Source of the DNA: Serratia quinivorans
GTDB taxonomy: Bacteria; Pseudomonadota; Gammaproteobacteria; Enterobacterales; Enterobacteriaceae
Direction of reading: 5' to 3'
NCBI GenBank assembly: GCA_900457075.1
Contig: UGYN01000002.1
Location: 5,518,001-5,582,000, forward strand
Length of the DNA stretch: 64,000 bases
In this document: in pieces, positions 32,706 to 43,199 of the stretch
How the letters are laid out: each line of letters begins with the position of its first letter
Position numbering within the stretch: the stretch's first letter is position 1
Notes under the pieces: generated by a model
Seen by the model: only the letters and a program-made list of their open reading frames with translations
The model's database searches: none
Told to the model about the DNA's origin: nothing
Program-made: the position numbers and the translations under genes

Positions 32706-33048
32706 GGATTGATACTCATCAGCAGGATCCCCAGCATGATTGAAGCCACTCCGTACCAATGGCGTGCGGTAGTCGGCTCATTAAACAGCCAGCGGGCGGC
32801 CAGCGTCACCAGAACAAAATTCAGGCTGAGCGACGGATAAGCCAGGCTGAGCGGCAAACGTTGCAACACATTAAGCCACACCGCCATGCCCAGCCCCAAC
32901 AGCAAAACGGCCAGCGCCAACCAGCGCAGCGTTACCCCCGCCTGATTTCGGGAGGTAACTGCCAGCTCAGAGCGGCCTGTTTCTGGCACAGCTGCCCACC
33001 ACAGGTGAGCAGACTGACCACGACCACCAACAAATAGCCGACTATCAT
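32702..33048 (-). pseudogene. arnE: L-Ara4N flippase subunit ArnE, frameshifted as sequenced
   Basis: The start at 33048 overlaps the arnT stop (ATGA) and reads [20 protein letters not shown], a clear ArnE N-terminus. The frame then stops at C5 (32935-32939; G5 on the coding strand). The remainder, [14 protein letters not shown] to the end, continues in the next frame down to the ATGA overlap with arnF. One extra G restores 115 residues (111 in E. coli) with four membrane helices. A 95-residue open frame covering only the later part would miss the first helix. Confidence 0.88.
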
Positions 33049-34712
33049 GGCTGCTGTTGGTACCAGAACAACGCCAGACGATTCATCACCTCAACCTTAT
33101 CTGCTTTCGGCAGCTTTTGCTGATCAATGCTTTCTCCACGCGACAACTGCAACACCAGTGAGACATCGCCCTGTTTACGCGCCTGTGCCAGCCACTGCGG
33201 GAAATCGCTGTCGCTGATGAGATGGCTGCGGGCATCCGGATACTCCAAACCGTAGGACACCTCCCCCTTCTGGTTAAACATCAATACGTCGCTGCGCTTC
33301 AACTCCCAGGCCAACCCAGCCGCTACGCCAACGCTGTCGGTCAGCACGTAGCGGCTATGGCCTAACTCAGCCATATTCACCCGGATAAAGTTTTGCGGCA
33401 GCTTGGAGTCGGTCACCTGCTGCGGAATGGCGTAACCAATCAACAAACACAGCAACAATGGGCAAGCCGCTGCCCAGCTCCAGCGTTGCGCATTATTACG
33501 CACCGACACTACGGCAAACAACAACCAACCGGCAAAGGCGATAATGCCGATAACAATCTTCGGCCACTCTTGCGCGGTAAACAAATGCACTTTGGGTAAC
33601 AGTCCGGAGCCCAGAACCACCAGCGCCAGGATGCAGATTAAGCCAAACAATCCGTTTAATACGGCGTTAACCTTGAATACCTTGCTGCGCAATGCCGCCA
33701 CGCAGTCTTCGGCATAGGCTGCCATCAGCAATGCCAGGGGTGCCATGCACGGTAAAATATAGGTCGGCAGCTTACCCTTGGCGATACTGAAGAAGATCAA
33801 CGGCATCATTACCCAGCTAAGCAGGAAGAACAGTTCCGGACGCTGAACGCGTTCCCGCCAGCCCTTGAGCAAGGATCCCGGCAGTAGCGCCAACCAGGGC
33901 AACACCGCAGCCATCAAAACCGGGACGTAATACCAGAACGGGGCTTTATGTTGCGCGTTGTCCTCGGCGAAACGTTGAATATGCTCCACCCAGAAGAAGT
34001 AGTTCCAGAAATCCGGCTCACGCTGTGCGATGGCCAGCGCCCAAGGCAAGCTCAGCAGCACCGCCACCACAATAGCCACTGGGCCGTAGATCAGCAGGTC
34101 TTTAATTCGCCGCTGTTGAATGACAATCGGGATCACCGCGATCACCGGCACCGCCAGTGCCAGGAAGCCCTTGGTCATAAAGCCCATGCCGCAGGCCAGC
34201 CCCAACAGCACGTAGCCGCCCAGCTTGCCTTTGGCCGTGGTCGCTTTCAGCGTCAGATAATAACTGACCATCGCGGCGGCCAACCACAAGGAGATCATCG
34301 GGTCCAACACGCTGTAGGTACCGATGCTGAATACCAGAACCATCGACAGGAAAATCAACGTCGCCAGGCTGGCACGGCGCGCATTGCGCCACATCAGCAT
34401 TGCCAGTGCGAATACCAGCAGCGCCGTCATGCCGGTACTGAATACCGAACCGAAGCGCACCGCAAAGTTGGTATCGCCAAACAACCATTGGCTGATGTTA
34501 TTGAACCAGTAGCCGGCCACCGGTTTTTCAAAATAACGCAGGCCAAGCAAATGTGGCACTACCCAGTCGCCGCGTTGCAGCATTTCGCGGCTAATCTCGG
34601 CGTAGCGGGTTTCATCCGGTTGCCATAGCAGGCGGCCGTTGAGCGGAATCAGGTAAACCAGTGCAAAAAAAATGGCCAACAAAATAGCCCATGATCCTTT
34701 TAGCGCCTTCAT
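33045..34712 (-). CDS. arnT: lipid A 4-amino-4-deoxy-L-arabinose transferase ArnT
   Basis: ArnT moves L-Ara4N from undecaprenyl phosphate to lipid A at the periplasmic face, lowering the negative charge and giving resistance to polymyxin and cationic peptides. The start [14 protein letters not shown] overlaps the arnD stop as ATGA and gives 555 residues (550 in E. coli). The GT-C hallmark [13 protein letters not shown] lies in the first periplasmic loop, followed by about twelve membrane helices and a C-terminal soluble part. Confidence 0.96.
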   Translation of the reverse strand: MKALKGSWAILLAIFFALVYLIPLNGRLLWQPDETRYAEISREMLQRGDWVVPHLLGLRYFEKPVAGYWFNNISQWLFGDTNFAVRFGSVFSTGMTALLVFALAMLMWRNARRASLATLIFLSMVLVFSIGTYSVLDPMISLWLAAAMVSYYLTLKATTAKGKLGGYVLLGLACGMGFMTKGFLALAVPVIAVIPIVIQQRRIKDLLIYGPVAIVVAVLLSLPWALAIAQREPDFWNYFFWVEHIQRFAEDNAQHKAPFWYYVPVLMAAVLPWLALLPGSLLKGWRERVQRPELFFLLSWVMMPLIFFSIAKGKLPTYILPCMAPLALLMAAYAEDCVAALRSKVFKVNAVLNGLFGLICILALVVLGSGLLPKVHLFTAQEWPKIVIGIIAFAGWLLFAVVSVRNNAQRWSWAAACPLLLCLLIGYAIPQQVTDSKLPQNFIRVNMAELGHSRYVLTDSVGVAAGLAWELKRSDVLMFNQKGEVSYGLEYPDARSHLISDSDFPQWLAQARKQGDVSLVLQLSRGESIDQQKLPKADKVEVMNRLALFWYQQQP

Positions 34713-35614
34713 GAATCGTCCTTCACATCGGTTTGACAACCCAGCCAACCTTCACGGCCAGGGAAAGGAGCGCGCTCGACGCGGCCCAATGGCAATGACG
34801 CCAAATCTTGAGGCAACAGTGCGCTTAACGGACAGAATTCTATGCCCTGCCGTTGCGCCCGCAGCAGTAACTGCTCAAACATTGCGGCCTGTGACATGCC
34901 CTCCACTTCGGTATGAATGGTATACACCGGCACACCGCGATCGTTTTCAATCGCCCGCAGAATGTAATCGTTGAAATCATTCATACTCACTTCGCTGCCA
35001 ATCACCTCATCAAAGGTGGGCAACGTGACCGGGATTTGTACGGTTCCCAACCGACCATCGCTTAACACCGGACGGAAAGGATGGGTGCCACGACAGTCGC
35101 TGTTGTAGTGAAAACCAAAACGCTGCTTCACTTCCAGCACCCGCGTATCGGCACGCCAACCGGCAACCGCCGAACATTTGACAGGCTGACCGGTACTGTT
35201 GGCCAGCGCATCCACACCGAGCTGAACCTGCTGCATCAGTTGCGCTTCTGACCAACGGCCAACTTTGGCCTGCCAACCCTGGTGATCCCAGGCGTGCAGC
35301 CCCACTTCATGCCCAGCCTGGGCAGTCAGTTTCATCAACGGCCCCAGGGCACGGGCAATATTACGCCCCGGCCAGGCCGTGCCTGCCAGCAAAATATCCC
35401 AGCCGTACAGTGACGCGGCATTGGAGCGCAGCATTTTCCACAGGAATTTCGGACGCAAAAGGCGCCACAAATGGCGCCCCATATTGTCCGGTCCAACGCT
35501 GAAGAAGAAACTGGCCTGAATATTGTACTTTTCGAACAGCTCCAGCAACTGCGGCACCCCTTCCCGGGTGCCGCTGAAGGTATCTACGTCAACTCGCAGA
35601 CCGACTTTCTTCAT
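34709..35614 (-). CDS. arnD: 4-deoxy-4-formamido-L-arabinose-phosphoundecaprenol deformylase ArnD
   Basis: ArnD removes the formyl group from the carrier-bound sugar and drives the pathway forward. The 301-residue product is a NodB-type polysaccharide deacetylase with the metal motif VDVDTFSGT near the start, the second-motif histidines in [14 protein letters not shown], and YTIHTEVEG near the end. ATGA overlaps join it to arnA and arnT. Confidence 0.95.
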   Translation of the reverse strand: MKKVGLRVDVDTFSGTREGVPQLLELFEKYNIQASFFFSVGPDNMGRHLWRLLRPKFLWKMLRSNAASLYGWDILLAGTAWPGRNIARALGPLMKLTAQAGHEVGLHAWDHQGWQAKVGRWSEAQLMQQVQLGVDALANSTGQPVKCSAVAGWRADTRVLEVKQRFGFHYNSDCRGTHPFRPVLSDGRLGTVQIPVTLPTFDEVIGSEVSMNDFNDYILRAIENDRGVPVYTIHTEVEGMSQAAMFEQLLLRAQRQGIEFCPLSALLPQDLASLPLGRVERAPFPGREGWLGCQTDVKDDS

Positions 35615-37593
35615 GCACCGTCACCTTCCTGAACGGTCGTACGCAGGAAGTAATCCAACGTATCAGCGACGGTTTGCTGCATGGCGATGGTTGGCTGCCA
35701 ATCCAGCAAGCGGCGGGCATTCTTGATGCTCGGCGTGCGGTGCTCAACGTCCTGATAGCCTTTACCGTAATAGCTGCTGCTTTCAACGTCCTTGAAGCCG
35801 GCAAAGGGTGGGAAACGGTCACGCAGCGGATGGTTGTTGAAGCTTTCGAGCAGCATTTCTGCCAACTCGCGGATACTGGCTTCGTTGGTCGGGTTACCGA
35901 TGTTGACGATTTGGCCATCGCACAGGCCATCACGGTTTTCGATAATGCGGAACAGCGCTTCGATACCGTCATTGATGTCGGTGAAGCAACGTTTTTGCGC
36001 CCCGCCGTCCATCAATTTAATTGGCGAGCCTTCCACCAGGTTGAGGATCAGCTGGGTAATGGCGCGAGAAGAACCGATACGTGCGGCATCCAGGTTATCC
36101 AGACGTGGACCCATCCAGTTAAACGGACGGAACAGCGTGAACTTCAAGCCTTCTTTGGCACCGTAGGCCCAGATCACTCGATCCAGCAACTGCTTGGATA
36201 CCGAGTAAATCCAGCGCTGTTTGTTGATCGGGCCGACAATCAGGCGTGAGTGGTCTTCGTCGAATTCCTTGTCGTCACACATGCCGTACACCTCGGAGGT
36301 GGACGGGAAGATAATGCGCTTGTTGTATTTCACGCAGTCACGGACGATTTTCAGGTTTTCTTCGAAATCCAGCTCGAATACGCGCAGTGGATTGCGGGTG
36401 TATTCAATCGGTGTGGCAATCGCCACCAGCGGCAGGATCACGTCACATTTCTTGATGTGGTACTCGATCCACTCGGAGTGGATGCTGATATCCCCTTCCA
36501 CAAAGTGGAAGCGCGGGTTACCGAGGAAACGGCTGATGGCGTCAGAACCGATATCCAGACCGTAGATATCATAGCGGTCATCACGCAGCAGGCGTTCGGT
36601 CAGGTGGTTACCGATAAAGCCGTTAACGCCGAGGATCAGCACGCGGGTTCTGCGTTTCATCACTGCGTTTGGCTTGGCGGCCAGGCGCACGTCGGTGACG
36701 ATACCCATTTCCTGCGCCAGACGGCTGCCTTGCACGTACAAACCGACATCGTTTTGGCCGGCCACAATTTCCAGCGCGCCTTCACCGCAGGCAATGATCA
36801 GCGGAGAGGTACTGAGCACGGTACCCGGTTGCTTGTCATGCCGGGTATCCAGCACGCGGGCACGCCAGACAATCAGTTTACGCTGGCCAAGGTAGCTGAA
36901 AGCACCAGGGTAAGGTTCGGTCACGGCACGGACCAGGTTGTTGATTTCCTGCGCTGATTTATGCCACAGAATTTCACCATCTGCCGCGGTGCGACGACCA
37001 AAATAGCTGGCTTCAGCTTCATTTTGCCTGGTGAATGAGGCCGTCCCGTTTTTCAGCTTCGGCAGTTGCTCTTTCAGCAGCGCCTGTGCCGCTTCCAGCA
37101 CTTTTTTGTGCAGGGTCAGCGCGGTATCGTTAGCGGCAATCGCCACTTTGTGCTGGCCAACAATATCACCGGCATCCGGACGCTTAACCATTTTGTGCAG
37201 CGTGGCACCGGTTTCGGTTTCCCCATTTACCAGCGCCCAGTTTACCGGTGCGCGACCACGGTAATGCGGCAGCAGTGAGCCATGCAGATTGAAGCCGCCT
37301 TTTGGCGCCAGTGACAGCAGCTCTTCGCTCAGCATATTGCGGTAATAGAATGAGAAAATAATGTCAGGCTGCATCTCGCGGATACGTTCGATCCACAGTG
37401 GATGGTTAACGTCTTCCGGCGCATAAACCGGCAACTCCAATTCGGCACCCACACGGGCAACGGAGGAGAAAAAGTTGTTCTCACCAGGATCGTCGGTATG
37501 GGTGAATACCGCCTGAATATCATAGCCCGCGTCAGTCAGCGCTTTCAGACCAGCGCAGCCAATATCATGGTAAGCAAATACGATAGCTTTCAT
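35611..37593 (-). CDS. arnA: bifunctional UDP-glucuronate decarboxylase / UDP-L-Ara4N formyltransferase ArnA
   Basis: The 660-residue protein is a natural fusion. Residues 1-304 are the 10-formyltetrahydrofolate-dependent formyltransferase ([18 protein letters not shown]). Residues 315-660 are the NAD-dependent UDP-glucuronate decarboxylase with the Rossmann motif [15 protein letters not shown] and the active-site region [16 protein letters not shown]. The length equals that of E. coli ArnA. Its ATG shares one base with the arnC stop (TAATG). Confidence 0.97.
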   Translation of the reverse strand: MKAIVFAYHDIGCAGLKALTDAGYDIQAVFTHTDDPGENNFFSSVARVGAELELPVYAPEDVNHPLWIERIREMQPDIIFSFYYRNMLSEELLSLAPKGGFNLHGSLLPHYRGRAPVNWALVNGETETGATLHKMVKRPDAGDIVGQHKVAIAANDTALTLHKKVLEAAQALLKEQLPKLKNGTASFTRQNEAEASYFGRRTAADGEILWHKSAQEINNLVRAVTEPYPGAFSYLGQRKLIVWRARVLDTRHDKQPGTVLSTSPLIIACGEGALEIVAGQNDVGLYVQGSRLAQEMGIVTDVRLAAKPNAVMKRRTRVLILGVNGFIGNHLTERLLRDDRYDIYGLDIGSDAISRFLGNPRFHFVEGDISIHSEWIEYHIKKCDVILPLVAIATPIEYTRNPLRVFELDFEENLKIVRDCVKYNKRIIFPSTSEVYGMCDDKEFDEDHSRLIVGPINKQRWIYSVSKQLLDRVIWAYGAKEGLKFTLFRPFNWMGPRLDNLDAARIGSSRAITQLILNLVEGSPIKLMDGGAQKRCFTDINDGIEALFRIIENRDGLCDGQIVNIGNPTNEASIRELAEMLLESFNNHPLRDRFPPFAGFKDVESSSYYGKGYQDVEHRTPSIKNARRLLDWQPTIAMQQTVADTLDYFLRTTVQEGDGA

Positions 37594-38573
37594 TATTCTT
37601 CTTCCTGAGTATTGTGGTTCGGCTGTTCACCGACCACTTTCTGAACAAAATAACGGGGACGAGCACGAACGTCGGTATAGATGCGACCGATGTACTCTCC
37701 CAACAGGCCCATGCCGACAAATTGGGCGCCGATAAAGGTAAACAGCACGGCAAACAGGGTGAACACCCCGCCGCCCGACCATTCAGGTCCCATAATCAAA
37801 CGCAAGGCGATCAACAGCACCGCCAGCAAAAAACCTGACAGCGCCACCACACTGCCCACCACGCTGAGCAAACGCAGCGGCGTCGTGGTCAGGCAGGTGA
37901 TCAGGTCATACATCAGGTTAATCAGCTTCATCAGGCTGTATTTGGAATCACCAAACTCGCGCTCCGCATGCAGCACTTCAATTTCAGTGGTGCGGCGGGC
38001 AAAGGTATTCGCCAGAATGGGGATAAAGGTACTGCGCTCGTGGCAGTTCAACATCGCCTCGATAATATGGCGGCGATAGGCGCGCAGCATGCAGCCGTAA
38101 TCCCCCATCGATTTACCGGTGGCACGTTGGATCATCATATTGATGATGCGCGAAGCGCTTTTGCGGAACCAGGAATCCTGACGGTTGGCACGCACGGTTC
38201 CCACCACGTCGTAACCTTCCTCCGCCACTTTCACCAGACGCGGGATCTCTTCCGGCGGGTTTTGCAAATCGGCATCCAGCGTAATCACCAGATCGCCACT
38301 TACCTGATTGAAACCGGCCATGATCGCCGAATGCTGCCCATAGTTACGGTTAAGCAACACGGCAATCACGCAGCTGCCCGGCTGTTCGGCCGCGGCGGTC
38401 AGCATATCGGCAGAATTGTCGCTGCTGCCGTCATCGACCAGGATAATTTCATAAGGTTGGGTCAGTTGTTTACAGGCGGCGGTAGTACGTTCGAGCAAGG
38501 CAGGCAAACTTTCCTGCTCGTTATAGACCGGGATCACCACCGAAACTTTTTTTATCGGTTCAACGCGAGACAC
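37593..38573 (-). CDS. arnC: undecaprenyl-phosphate 4-deoxy-4-formamido-L-arabinose transferase ArnC
   Basis: ArnC is a family-2 glycosyltransferase that loads formyl-L-Ara4N onto undecaprenyl phosphate. The GTG at 38573, seven bases after GGAG, gives [19 protein letters not shown] and 326 residues (322 in E. coli). The longer frame of 342 would overlap arnB by 62 bases. Seen are the DDGSSDNS and [13 protein letters not shown] motifs and two C-terminal membrane helices. It overlaps the end of arnB by 14 bases. Confidence 0.94.
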   Translation of the reverse strand: MSRVEPIKKVSVVIPVYNEQESLPALLERTTAACKQLTQPYEIILVDDGSSDNSADMLTAAAEQPGSCVIAVLLNRNYGQHSAIMAGFNQVSGDLVITLDADLQNPPEEIPRLVKVAEEGYDVVGTVRANRQDSWFRKSASRIINMMIQRATGKSMGDYGCMLRAYRRHIIEAMLNCHERSTFIPILANTFARRTTEIEVLHAEREFGDSKYSLMKLINLMYDLITCLTTTPLRLLSVVGSVVALSGFLLAVLLIALRLIMGPEWSGGGVFTLFAVLFTFIGAQFVGMGLLGEYIGRIYTDVRARPRYFVQKVVGEQPNHNTQEEE

Positions 38574-39714
38574 GTAACGACTCCACAACAGAAGACAAGG
38601 CTTTAACCACGCGATCAACATCGGCGTCGGTCATATCAGGGAATAGCGGCAAGGTGCACAGACGTGCCGAGTTCCATTCGGTATTGGGCAAGGAAAGCTG
38701 CGGATAGCGATCACGATAAAACTTCTGGGTATGGGCGGCACGGAAATGCAGGCCGGTACCGATACCCACTTCTTTCAGGCGTTCCATCAACTGGTCGCGA
38801 TCGATACCGCAGCGTTCAGCGTCAACGCGCACCATAAACAGATGCCAGGCATGGTCATGCGGATAATCAGGTAATCCCAACGGCAGGAAAGGCGAACCTT
38901 CCAGAGCGGTGAGGTAACGTTGCGCCAGCGCCTTGCGGCGAGCATTAAGCTGCGGCAAGCGAGCCAACTGCACCACGGCGATAGCCGCGTGGATATCGGA
39001 AAGATTGTATTTGTAACCAGGCTCGACCACTTCGGCCTGGGGTTTACGCCCCAACTGCTGGCGATCAAAAGCATCAACGGCCAGGCCGTGGAACTTCAGA
39101 CAGCGTAGGCGATCTGCCAGTTGGTCGTCGTCGGTGGCGATCAGGCCGCCTTCGGCACAGGTCAGGTTTTTTATCGCATGGAATGAGAAAATTGCCGTGC
39201 CGCGAGCGCCCACCCACTCACCGTTGTAACGGGCGCCCACCGCATGAGCGGCGTCTTCAATCAGGGGGAGATTATGGCGTTTTGCCACCTCACGCAGTGC
39301 ATCCATCTGCAACGGTGCGCCGGCGTAGTGCACCGGGACAATGGCTTTGGTTTTCGTCGTAATGGCGGCTTCAACATCACTGGCGCTGACCATCAGCGTA
39401 TCGCGGTCAACGTCAATCATTACCGGCGTCGCACCTAGCAATTCAATCATGTTGAGGGTAGAAACCCAGGTCTGGGACGGGGTGATAACTTCGTCACCCG
39501 GGCCAATGTTCAACGCCATCAGGGTGATATGCATACCTGCAGTAGCGGAACACACGGCGATGGCGTGTTTACAGCCGAAGGTGGCACAGAACTCACTTTC
39601 CAACTGCTGATTTTGCGGCCCGGTGGTGATCCAGCCTGAGCGCAATACCTTTTCTACCGCCGCGATCTCTTCATCGCCAATCGCCGGGCGTGAGAAAGGT
39701 AAAAATTGATCCAT
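38560..39714 (-). CDS. arnB: UDP-L-Ara4O C-4 aminotransferase ArnB
   Basis: ArnB is a DegT/DnrJ/EryC1-family PLP enzyme that transfers an amino group from glutamate to UDP-4-keto-arabinose. The start [17 protein letters not shown] gives 384 residues (379-385 in relatives). The PLP lysine lies in [16 protein letters not shown]. It is the first gene of arnBCADTEF. Confidence 0.95.
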   Translation of the reverse strand: MDQFLPFSRPAIGDEEIAAVEKVLRSGWITTGPQNQQLESEFCATFGCKHAIAVCSATAGMHITLMALNIGPGDEVITPSQTWVSTLNMIELLGATPVMIDVDRDTLMVSASDVEAAITTKTKAIVPVHYAGAPLQMDALREVAKRHNLPLIEDAAHAVGARYNGEWVGARGTAIFSFHAIKNLTCAEGGLIATDDDQLADRLRCLKFHGLAVDAFDRQQLGRKPQAEVVEPGYKYNLSDIHAAIAVVQLARLPQLNARRKALAQRYLTALEGSPFLPLGLPDYPHDHAWHLFMVRVDAERCGIDRDQLMERLKEVGIGTGLHFRAAHTQKFYRDRYPQLSLPNTEWNSARLCTLPLFPDMTDADVDRVVKALSSVVESLRVSR

Positions 39715-39833
39715 AGTTAACCCCAAACGTATCAAATTGCTTTAATGACACTGTAGATCTCTTTTATTTAACGAATATTAAACGCCAGAGAGAATCGTTC
39801 CTGATGGATTAACTGCCAATGTACGGCCGCAAG

Positions 39834-39850
39834 CTTAACTAAACCTTAAG
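39834..39850 (-). promoter_or_regulatory. PmrA-type box upstream of the arn operon
   Basis: On the minus strand the site reads CTTAAG, five bases, GTTAAG. This fits the PmrA (BasR) direct repeat YTTAAK-N5-YTTAAK at 11 of 12 positions, 120 bp before arnB. PmrA, with PhoP in Yersinia, activates arn. The rest of the roughly 400-bp arnB-btuD spacer is AT-rich and has no supportable gene. Confidence 0.6.
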
Positions 39851-40034
39851 ATGCGATTTATTATCAGCTAACTATCTGATCTGCGGGGGCCATCATCATT
39901 AAATTTAATTGATTTCAAAATCAATTAGTTATAGTTATATGTAATTATATAATTATTCTGTTTGAACTTAATCATCTTAGCACTTCAGCGACGGCTTTCA
40001 AGATTGATGAGGTATTTTTGGGAAGCAAGGGGAA

Positions 40035-40057
40035 ATAAAGCCGGTCGTTACCCGGCT
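40035..40057 (-). terminator. terminator after btuD
   Basis: AGCCGG / CCGGCT (40039-40057) is flanked by A/T-rich arms. On the minus strand it is followed by TTTATTT, 58 bp beyond the btuD stop. Confidence 0.6.
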
Positions 40058-40114
40058 ATTTATATCAGGTCCGTTTATTTTTCGTTTAGGTCGCATTTTC
40101 AATGCGCTAACGTA

Positions 40115-40870
40115 TTATGCCGTCCTGGTCATAATCCAGCGTTGATCGCCGACTGCCTGCAGGTGAAAATCCACGTCATAGATCTGTGAAAGCAGTACCG
40201 GCTCCATCACTTCCCGCGTGGTTCCCTGTGCGACAAGGCGCCCGGCATGCAGCAACCAGACCCGATCGGCCTGCTGCAAGGTATGATTAAGGTCGTGCGC
40301 GCAAACCAACGCGCTACGTCCACTCTGACAAAACTCCCGCAGTAACCGATCTAGCGCTACTTTTTGCGCCACGTCCAGGCTATTGGTCGGTTCATCCAGT
40401 AGCAGCAGTTGGCTGTAAGGATTGACCGTCGGCCAAACCTGCAATAATACCGCGGCCAGCCGCACCCGCTGCCATTCCCCCCCTGACAACTGAGTCAGTA
40501 TGCGCGGCAGCTTGTCCATCAGTTTAAAACGCTGGCACAGATAAACAATAGTGCTCTCCAGCGCCTGTTCCGTGCTACCTGCAGGCCGGTGCAGTTCCAG
40601 ATACTGGAATACCGGCATCAGCGCCACTGGCGGCTGTTGCTGGCTTAAATAAGCACGGCGCAGAGCCAGTTCATTGCCCTGATAACCTGCCAGCGGCTGG
40701 TCTGCCAGCCGGATCTCGCCCGTGCCAGGCAGCATGCCGGCCAAACACGCCAGCAGTGTACTTTTGCCGGCACCGTTCGGACCAATAAGGTGAAACTGCA
40801 ACCCAGCATCGACCTGTGCTGAAAATGGGGCCAGACGCCCTTCTACCCCAACCTGACTGAGTTGCAGCAT
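40115..40870 (-). CDS. btuD: vitamin B12 ABC importer ATP-binding protein BtuD
   Basis: BtuD is the ATPase of the BtuCD-F cobalamin importer. The 251 residues (249 in E. coli) show Walker [10 protein letters not shown], signature LSGGEWQRVRLAAVL, Walker B LLLLDEPTNSLD and the switch histidine in CAHDLNHTL. It follows btuE after 25 bp. The order btuC-btuE-btuD matches E. coli; btuF is not nearby, as there. Confidence 0.96.
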   Translation of the reverse strand: MLQLSQVGVEGRLAPFSAQVDAGLQFHLIGPNGAGKSTLLACLAGMLPGTGEIRLADQPLAGYQGNELALRRAYLSQQQPPVALMPVFQYLELHRPAGSTEQALESTIVYLCQRFKLMDKLPRILTQLSGGEWQRVRLAAVLLQVWPTVNPYSQLLLLDEPTNSLDVAQKVALDRLLREFCQSGRSALVCAHDLNHTLQQADRVWLLHAGRLVAQGTTREVMEPVLLSQIYDVDFHLQAVGDQRWIMTRTA

Positions 40871-40895
40871 TATGAATTATCGCTCCTTCTTTATA

Positions 40896-41447
40896 TTAAT
40901 TGGCCAACGCCTGTTTGACGGCGGCCACCAACACAGGATCTTCCGGTGTCATATCCGGAGAGAAACGTTGGATCACATTGCCATCACGCCCGATCAGGAA
41001 TTTCTCAAAATTCCACAGAATGTCACCGGTTTGCTTCGGTGCCCGGCCTTTACTGCTCATGCGCTCCAGGAATCCACTGTCCTGCGGCGTCACGGCTTGC
41101 GGTTCGGCGGCAATCAGCGCCTGGTACAGCGGATGACGGTTTTCGCTGTTCACTTCAAGCTTGGCAAACATCGGGAACTCAACGCCAAAGGTGCCACGGC
41201 AAAACGCCAGGATCTCTTCGTTGCTGCCAGGCTCCTGCCCGAGGAACTCGTTGGATGGGAAGCCCAATACCTCAAAACCCTGGTCACGGTAGGTTTCGTA
41301 CAGGGCTTCCAGCCCGGCATATTGCTTGGTCAGGCCGCATTCCGAAGCCACATTGACCACCAGCAACACGCTGCCTTTATATTTGCCCAGCGTGGTGGAT
41401 TGATTCTCGATAGTGTTCAACGGAATGTCATAAATCGCTTGAGTCAT
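40896..41447 (-). CDS. btuE: thioredoxin/glutathione peroxidase BtuE
   Basis: BtuE is a GPx-family peroxidase with broad hydroperoxide activity that is not needed for B12 transport despite its name. The 183 residues match the E. coli length. The peroxidatic cysteine lies in NVASECGLTKQY. The family Gln is in SNEFLGQEPG and the Trp-Asn in ILWNFEKFL. It is translated between btuC and btuD. Confidence 0.95.
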   Translation of the reverse strand: MTQAIYDIPLNTIENQSTTLGKYKGSVLLVVNVASECGLTKQYAGLEALYETYRDQGFEVLGFPSNEFLGQEPGSNEEILAFCRGTFGVEFPMFAKLEVNSENRHPLYQALIAAEPQAVTPQDSGFLERMSSKGRAPKQTGDILWNFEKFLIGRDGNVIQRFSPDMTPEDPVLVAAVKQALAN

Positions 41448-41488
41448 GGAGCTTATCCTCTTGTTTTACTTGCAGGTGAACAGAGAAA

Positions 41489-42496
41489 CTACCTTAAGCT
41501 TTTTACCCGGGTCAGTAGCCAGATAAATAGCGGTGCCCCCAGCGTGGCGGTTACCACGCCGATGGGTAATTCAGCCGACAGTAGCGTAATACGCGCCACC
41601 ACATCGGCCGCCAGCAACACACCGGCGCCAGCCAGTGCGCAGCCCGGCAATAAATATCGCTGATTGGTCAGGCCACTGAGACGCAGCATGTGCGGTATGA
41701 CCAGTCCGACAAAACCAATCACCCCGGCCAAAGCCACACTGACGCCCACCAGCCAGCCGATGGCCAGCACCAGTAGATTACGCCACAGATACAGGGAAAG
41801 CCCGAGCTGACGCGCCTGTACTTCACCCAGCGCCATAAAGTTTAGCGCCTTGCCCTGGCAACACAGCCAAAGCAGCACCGGTAACAATGCCAGCACCAGC
41901 CATTTCTGCCGCCAGTCTACACCGCCAAAACCGCCCATCATCCAATACATCAGCTGGCGCAGGTCCAGGCTGGAACTAAAATACACCGCCCAGGTCATCA
42001 CCGCGCTACACACAATGCCCAAGGCAACACCCACCAGCAGTAGACGCGCATTGGTCAGACGTTTGCGACGGGCAAAGCTCAGCAGCAGGAAGGTCATGAC
42101 CAGCGCGCCGGCAATGGCGCTCAGGCTCATAAATGCTACCGGCAGCAGGCCGTTGCCCAGCAGCACCGTTAGCACCAGTGCCACCCCAGCGCCGTTGGCG
42201 ACGCCCAGCAAACCCGGCTCAGCCAGTGGATTTTCAAACAGCGACTGCATTACCGCCCCGGCCACCGCCAGGCTGGCGCCCACCAACATCACTGCCAGCG
42301 CGCGCGGCAGGCGTAGTTGCCAGACAAACAGCTGCGCGGCCTCACCCGACCACTGTGAGGGCCAAAGCCAAACGTCGCCCGCACTGAGGCTGAAAACAAA
42401 GGCCACGGCAACGCCCAGCGTTAACAACAACAGATGGCGTTTATCGCGATGGCGCTGTTTGTGCAGCAATAAGGTAAAGGTCTGGCTGGCTGGCAT
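41489..42496 (-). CDS. btuC: vitamin B12 ABC importer permease BtuC
   Basis: BtuC is a FecCD-family permease with ten membrane helices in 335 residues. The coupling segment [16 protein letters not shown] is visible, together with the N-terminal [19 protein letters not shown]. It is the first gene of btuCED. I found no cobalamin riboswitch (B12 box) in the leader. Confidence 0.95.
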   Translation of the reverse strand: MPASQTFTLLLHKQRHRDKRHLLLLTLGVAVAFVFSLSAGDVWLWPSQWSGEAAQLFVWQLRLPRALAVMLVGASLAVAGAVMQSLFENPLAEPGLLGVANGAGVALVLTVLLGNGLLPVAFMSLSAIAGALVMTFLLLSFARRKRLTNARLLLVGVALGIVCSAVMTWAVYFSSSLDLRQLMYWMMGGFGGVDWRQKWLVLALLPVLLWLCCQGKALNFMALGEVQARQLGLSLYLWRNLLVLAIGWLVGVSVALAGVIGFVGLVIPHMLRLSGLTNQRYLLPGCALAGAGVLLAADVVARITLLSAELPIGVVTATLGAPLFIWLLTRVKSLR

Positions 42497-42667
42497 AGGC
42501 GTGGCGATTCCCTGCTGGCCGCCAAGGCGGCCGAATAATTGACGTCTGGGTCAAATATTAGGGGGTTAGTGCCCGAAGGGAAAGCATTGCATCAGGATAA
42601 TCACAGGAAAACAGCAGCTAACCCTGCCAGTCCCCCGTAACTGATGGCAAAATCAGCCGCCGTTGAA

Positions 42668-42745
42668 TCAATCAGCGACGCGGGTCGTTATCGTTTTGCG
42701 GGTAAGGTTTGCCATGGCCATTGTCAGCAACAGGATCTTTTTCAT
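42668..42745 (-). CDS. possible 25-aa peptide in the btuC-ihfA spacer
   Basis: A frame of 25 codons begins MKKILLLTMAMANLTRKT, with GGAG six bases before the ATG. It could be a leader or a remnant of a secreted protein, since the start resembles a signal peptide but stops early. The rest of the 400-bp spacer (42497-42867) holds nothing else I can name. Confidence 0.2.
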   Translation of the reverse strand: MKKILLLTMAMANLTRKTITTRVAD

Positions 42746-42867
42746 TGTACGCTCCGACTTTATTTTCTTGCTGCGGGGGTTATATCAGTGTGCTTATATT
42801 GGGTAGGCGTATTTATTTTATATAGTCTAAGAATAAACCGAAAATTTCCGCTAAAAAGAAAAAGGCC

Positions 42868-42894
42868 GCTAAAGCGGCCTTTTTTGGTTTCACG
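42868..42894. terminator. terminator of ihfA
   Basis: AGGCCGC / GCGGCCT with a TAAA loop has T-rich flanks on both strands, just after the ihfA stop. Confidence 0.88.
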
Positions 42895-42898
42895 CAAC

Positions 42899-43195
42899 TT
42901 ACTCTTTCGGGCTTGCGTTCTCTACCCGACTTTTCAGTTTTTGCCCTGGACGGAAAGTGACCACGCGACGCGCCGTAATCGGAATGTCTTCGCCGGTCTT
43001 CGGGTTACGCCCCGGACGTTGGTTCTTGTCACGCAAATCAAAATTGCCAAAACCTGACAGTTTAACCTGCTCACCGTTTTCAAGAGCACGACGAACCTCT
43101 TCGAAAAACAGTTCTACCAGGTCTTTGGCATCCCGTTTGCTAAGCCCAAGCTTTTCAAACAGGTGTTCTGACATTTCAGCTTTAGTAAGCGCCAT
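42899..43195 (-). CDS. ihfA: integration host factor subunit alpha
   Basis: IhfA forms a heterodimer with IhfB that bends DNA at specific sites in recombination, replication and transcription. The 98-residue product (99 in E. coli) is a typical DNABII protein with the DNA-arm motif [18 protein letters not shown] and the intercalating proline. It follows pheT after 4 bp, as in the E. coli pheST-ihfA operon. Confidence 0.97.
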   Translation of the reverse strand: MALTKAEMSEHLFEKLGLSKRDAKDLVELFFEEVRRALENGEQVKLSGFGNFDLRDKNQRPGRNPKTGEDIPITARRVVTFRPGQKLKSRVENASPKE

Positions 43196-43199
43196 AGGT

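Noticed and set aside
39962..40189. 75-codon frame between arnB and btuD
   Set aside because: No ribosome site, crosses the btuD terminator and enters btuD on the other strand.
42497..42640. Possible cobalamin riboswitch in the btuC leader
   Set aside because: No B12 box or recognisable aptamer core was found, and E. coli btuCED lacks one as well.
42644..43057. 137-codon plus-strand frame
   Set aside because: It runs through the ihfA terminator and into ihfA antisense; the composition is not protein-like.
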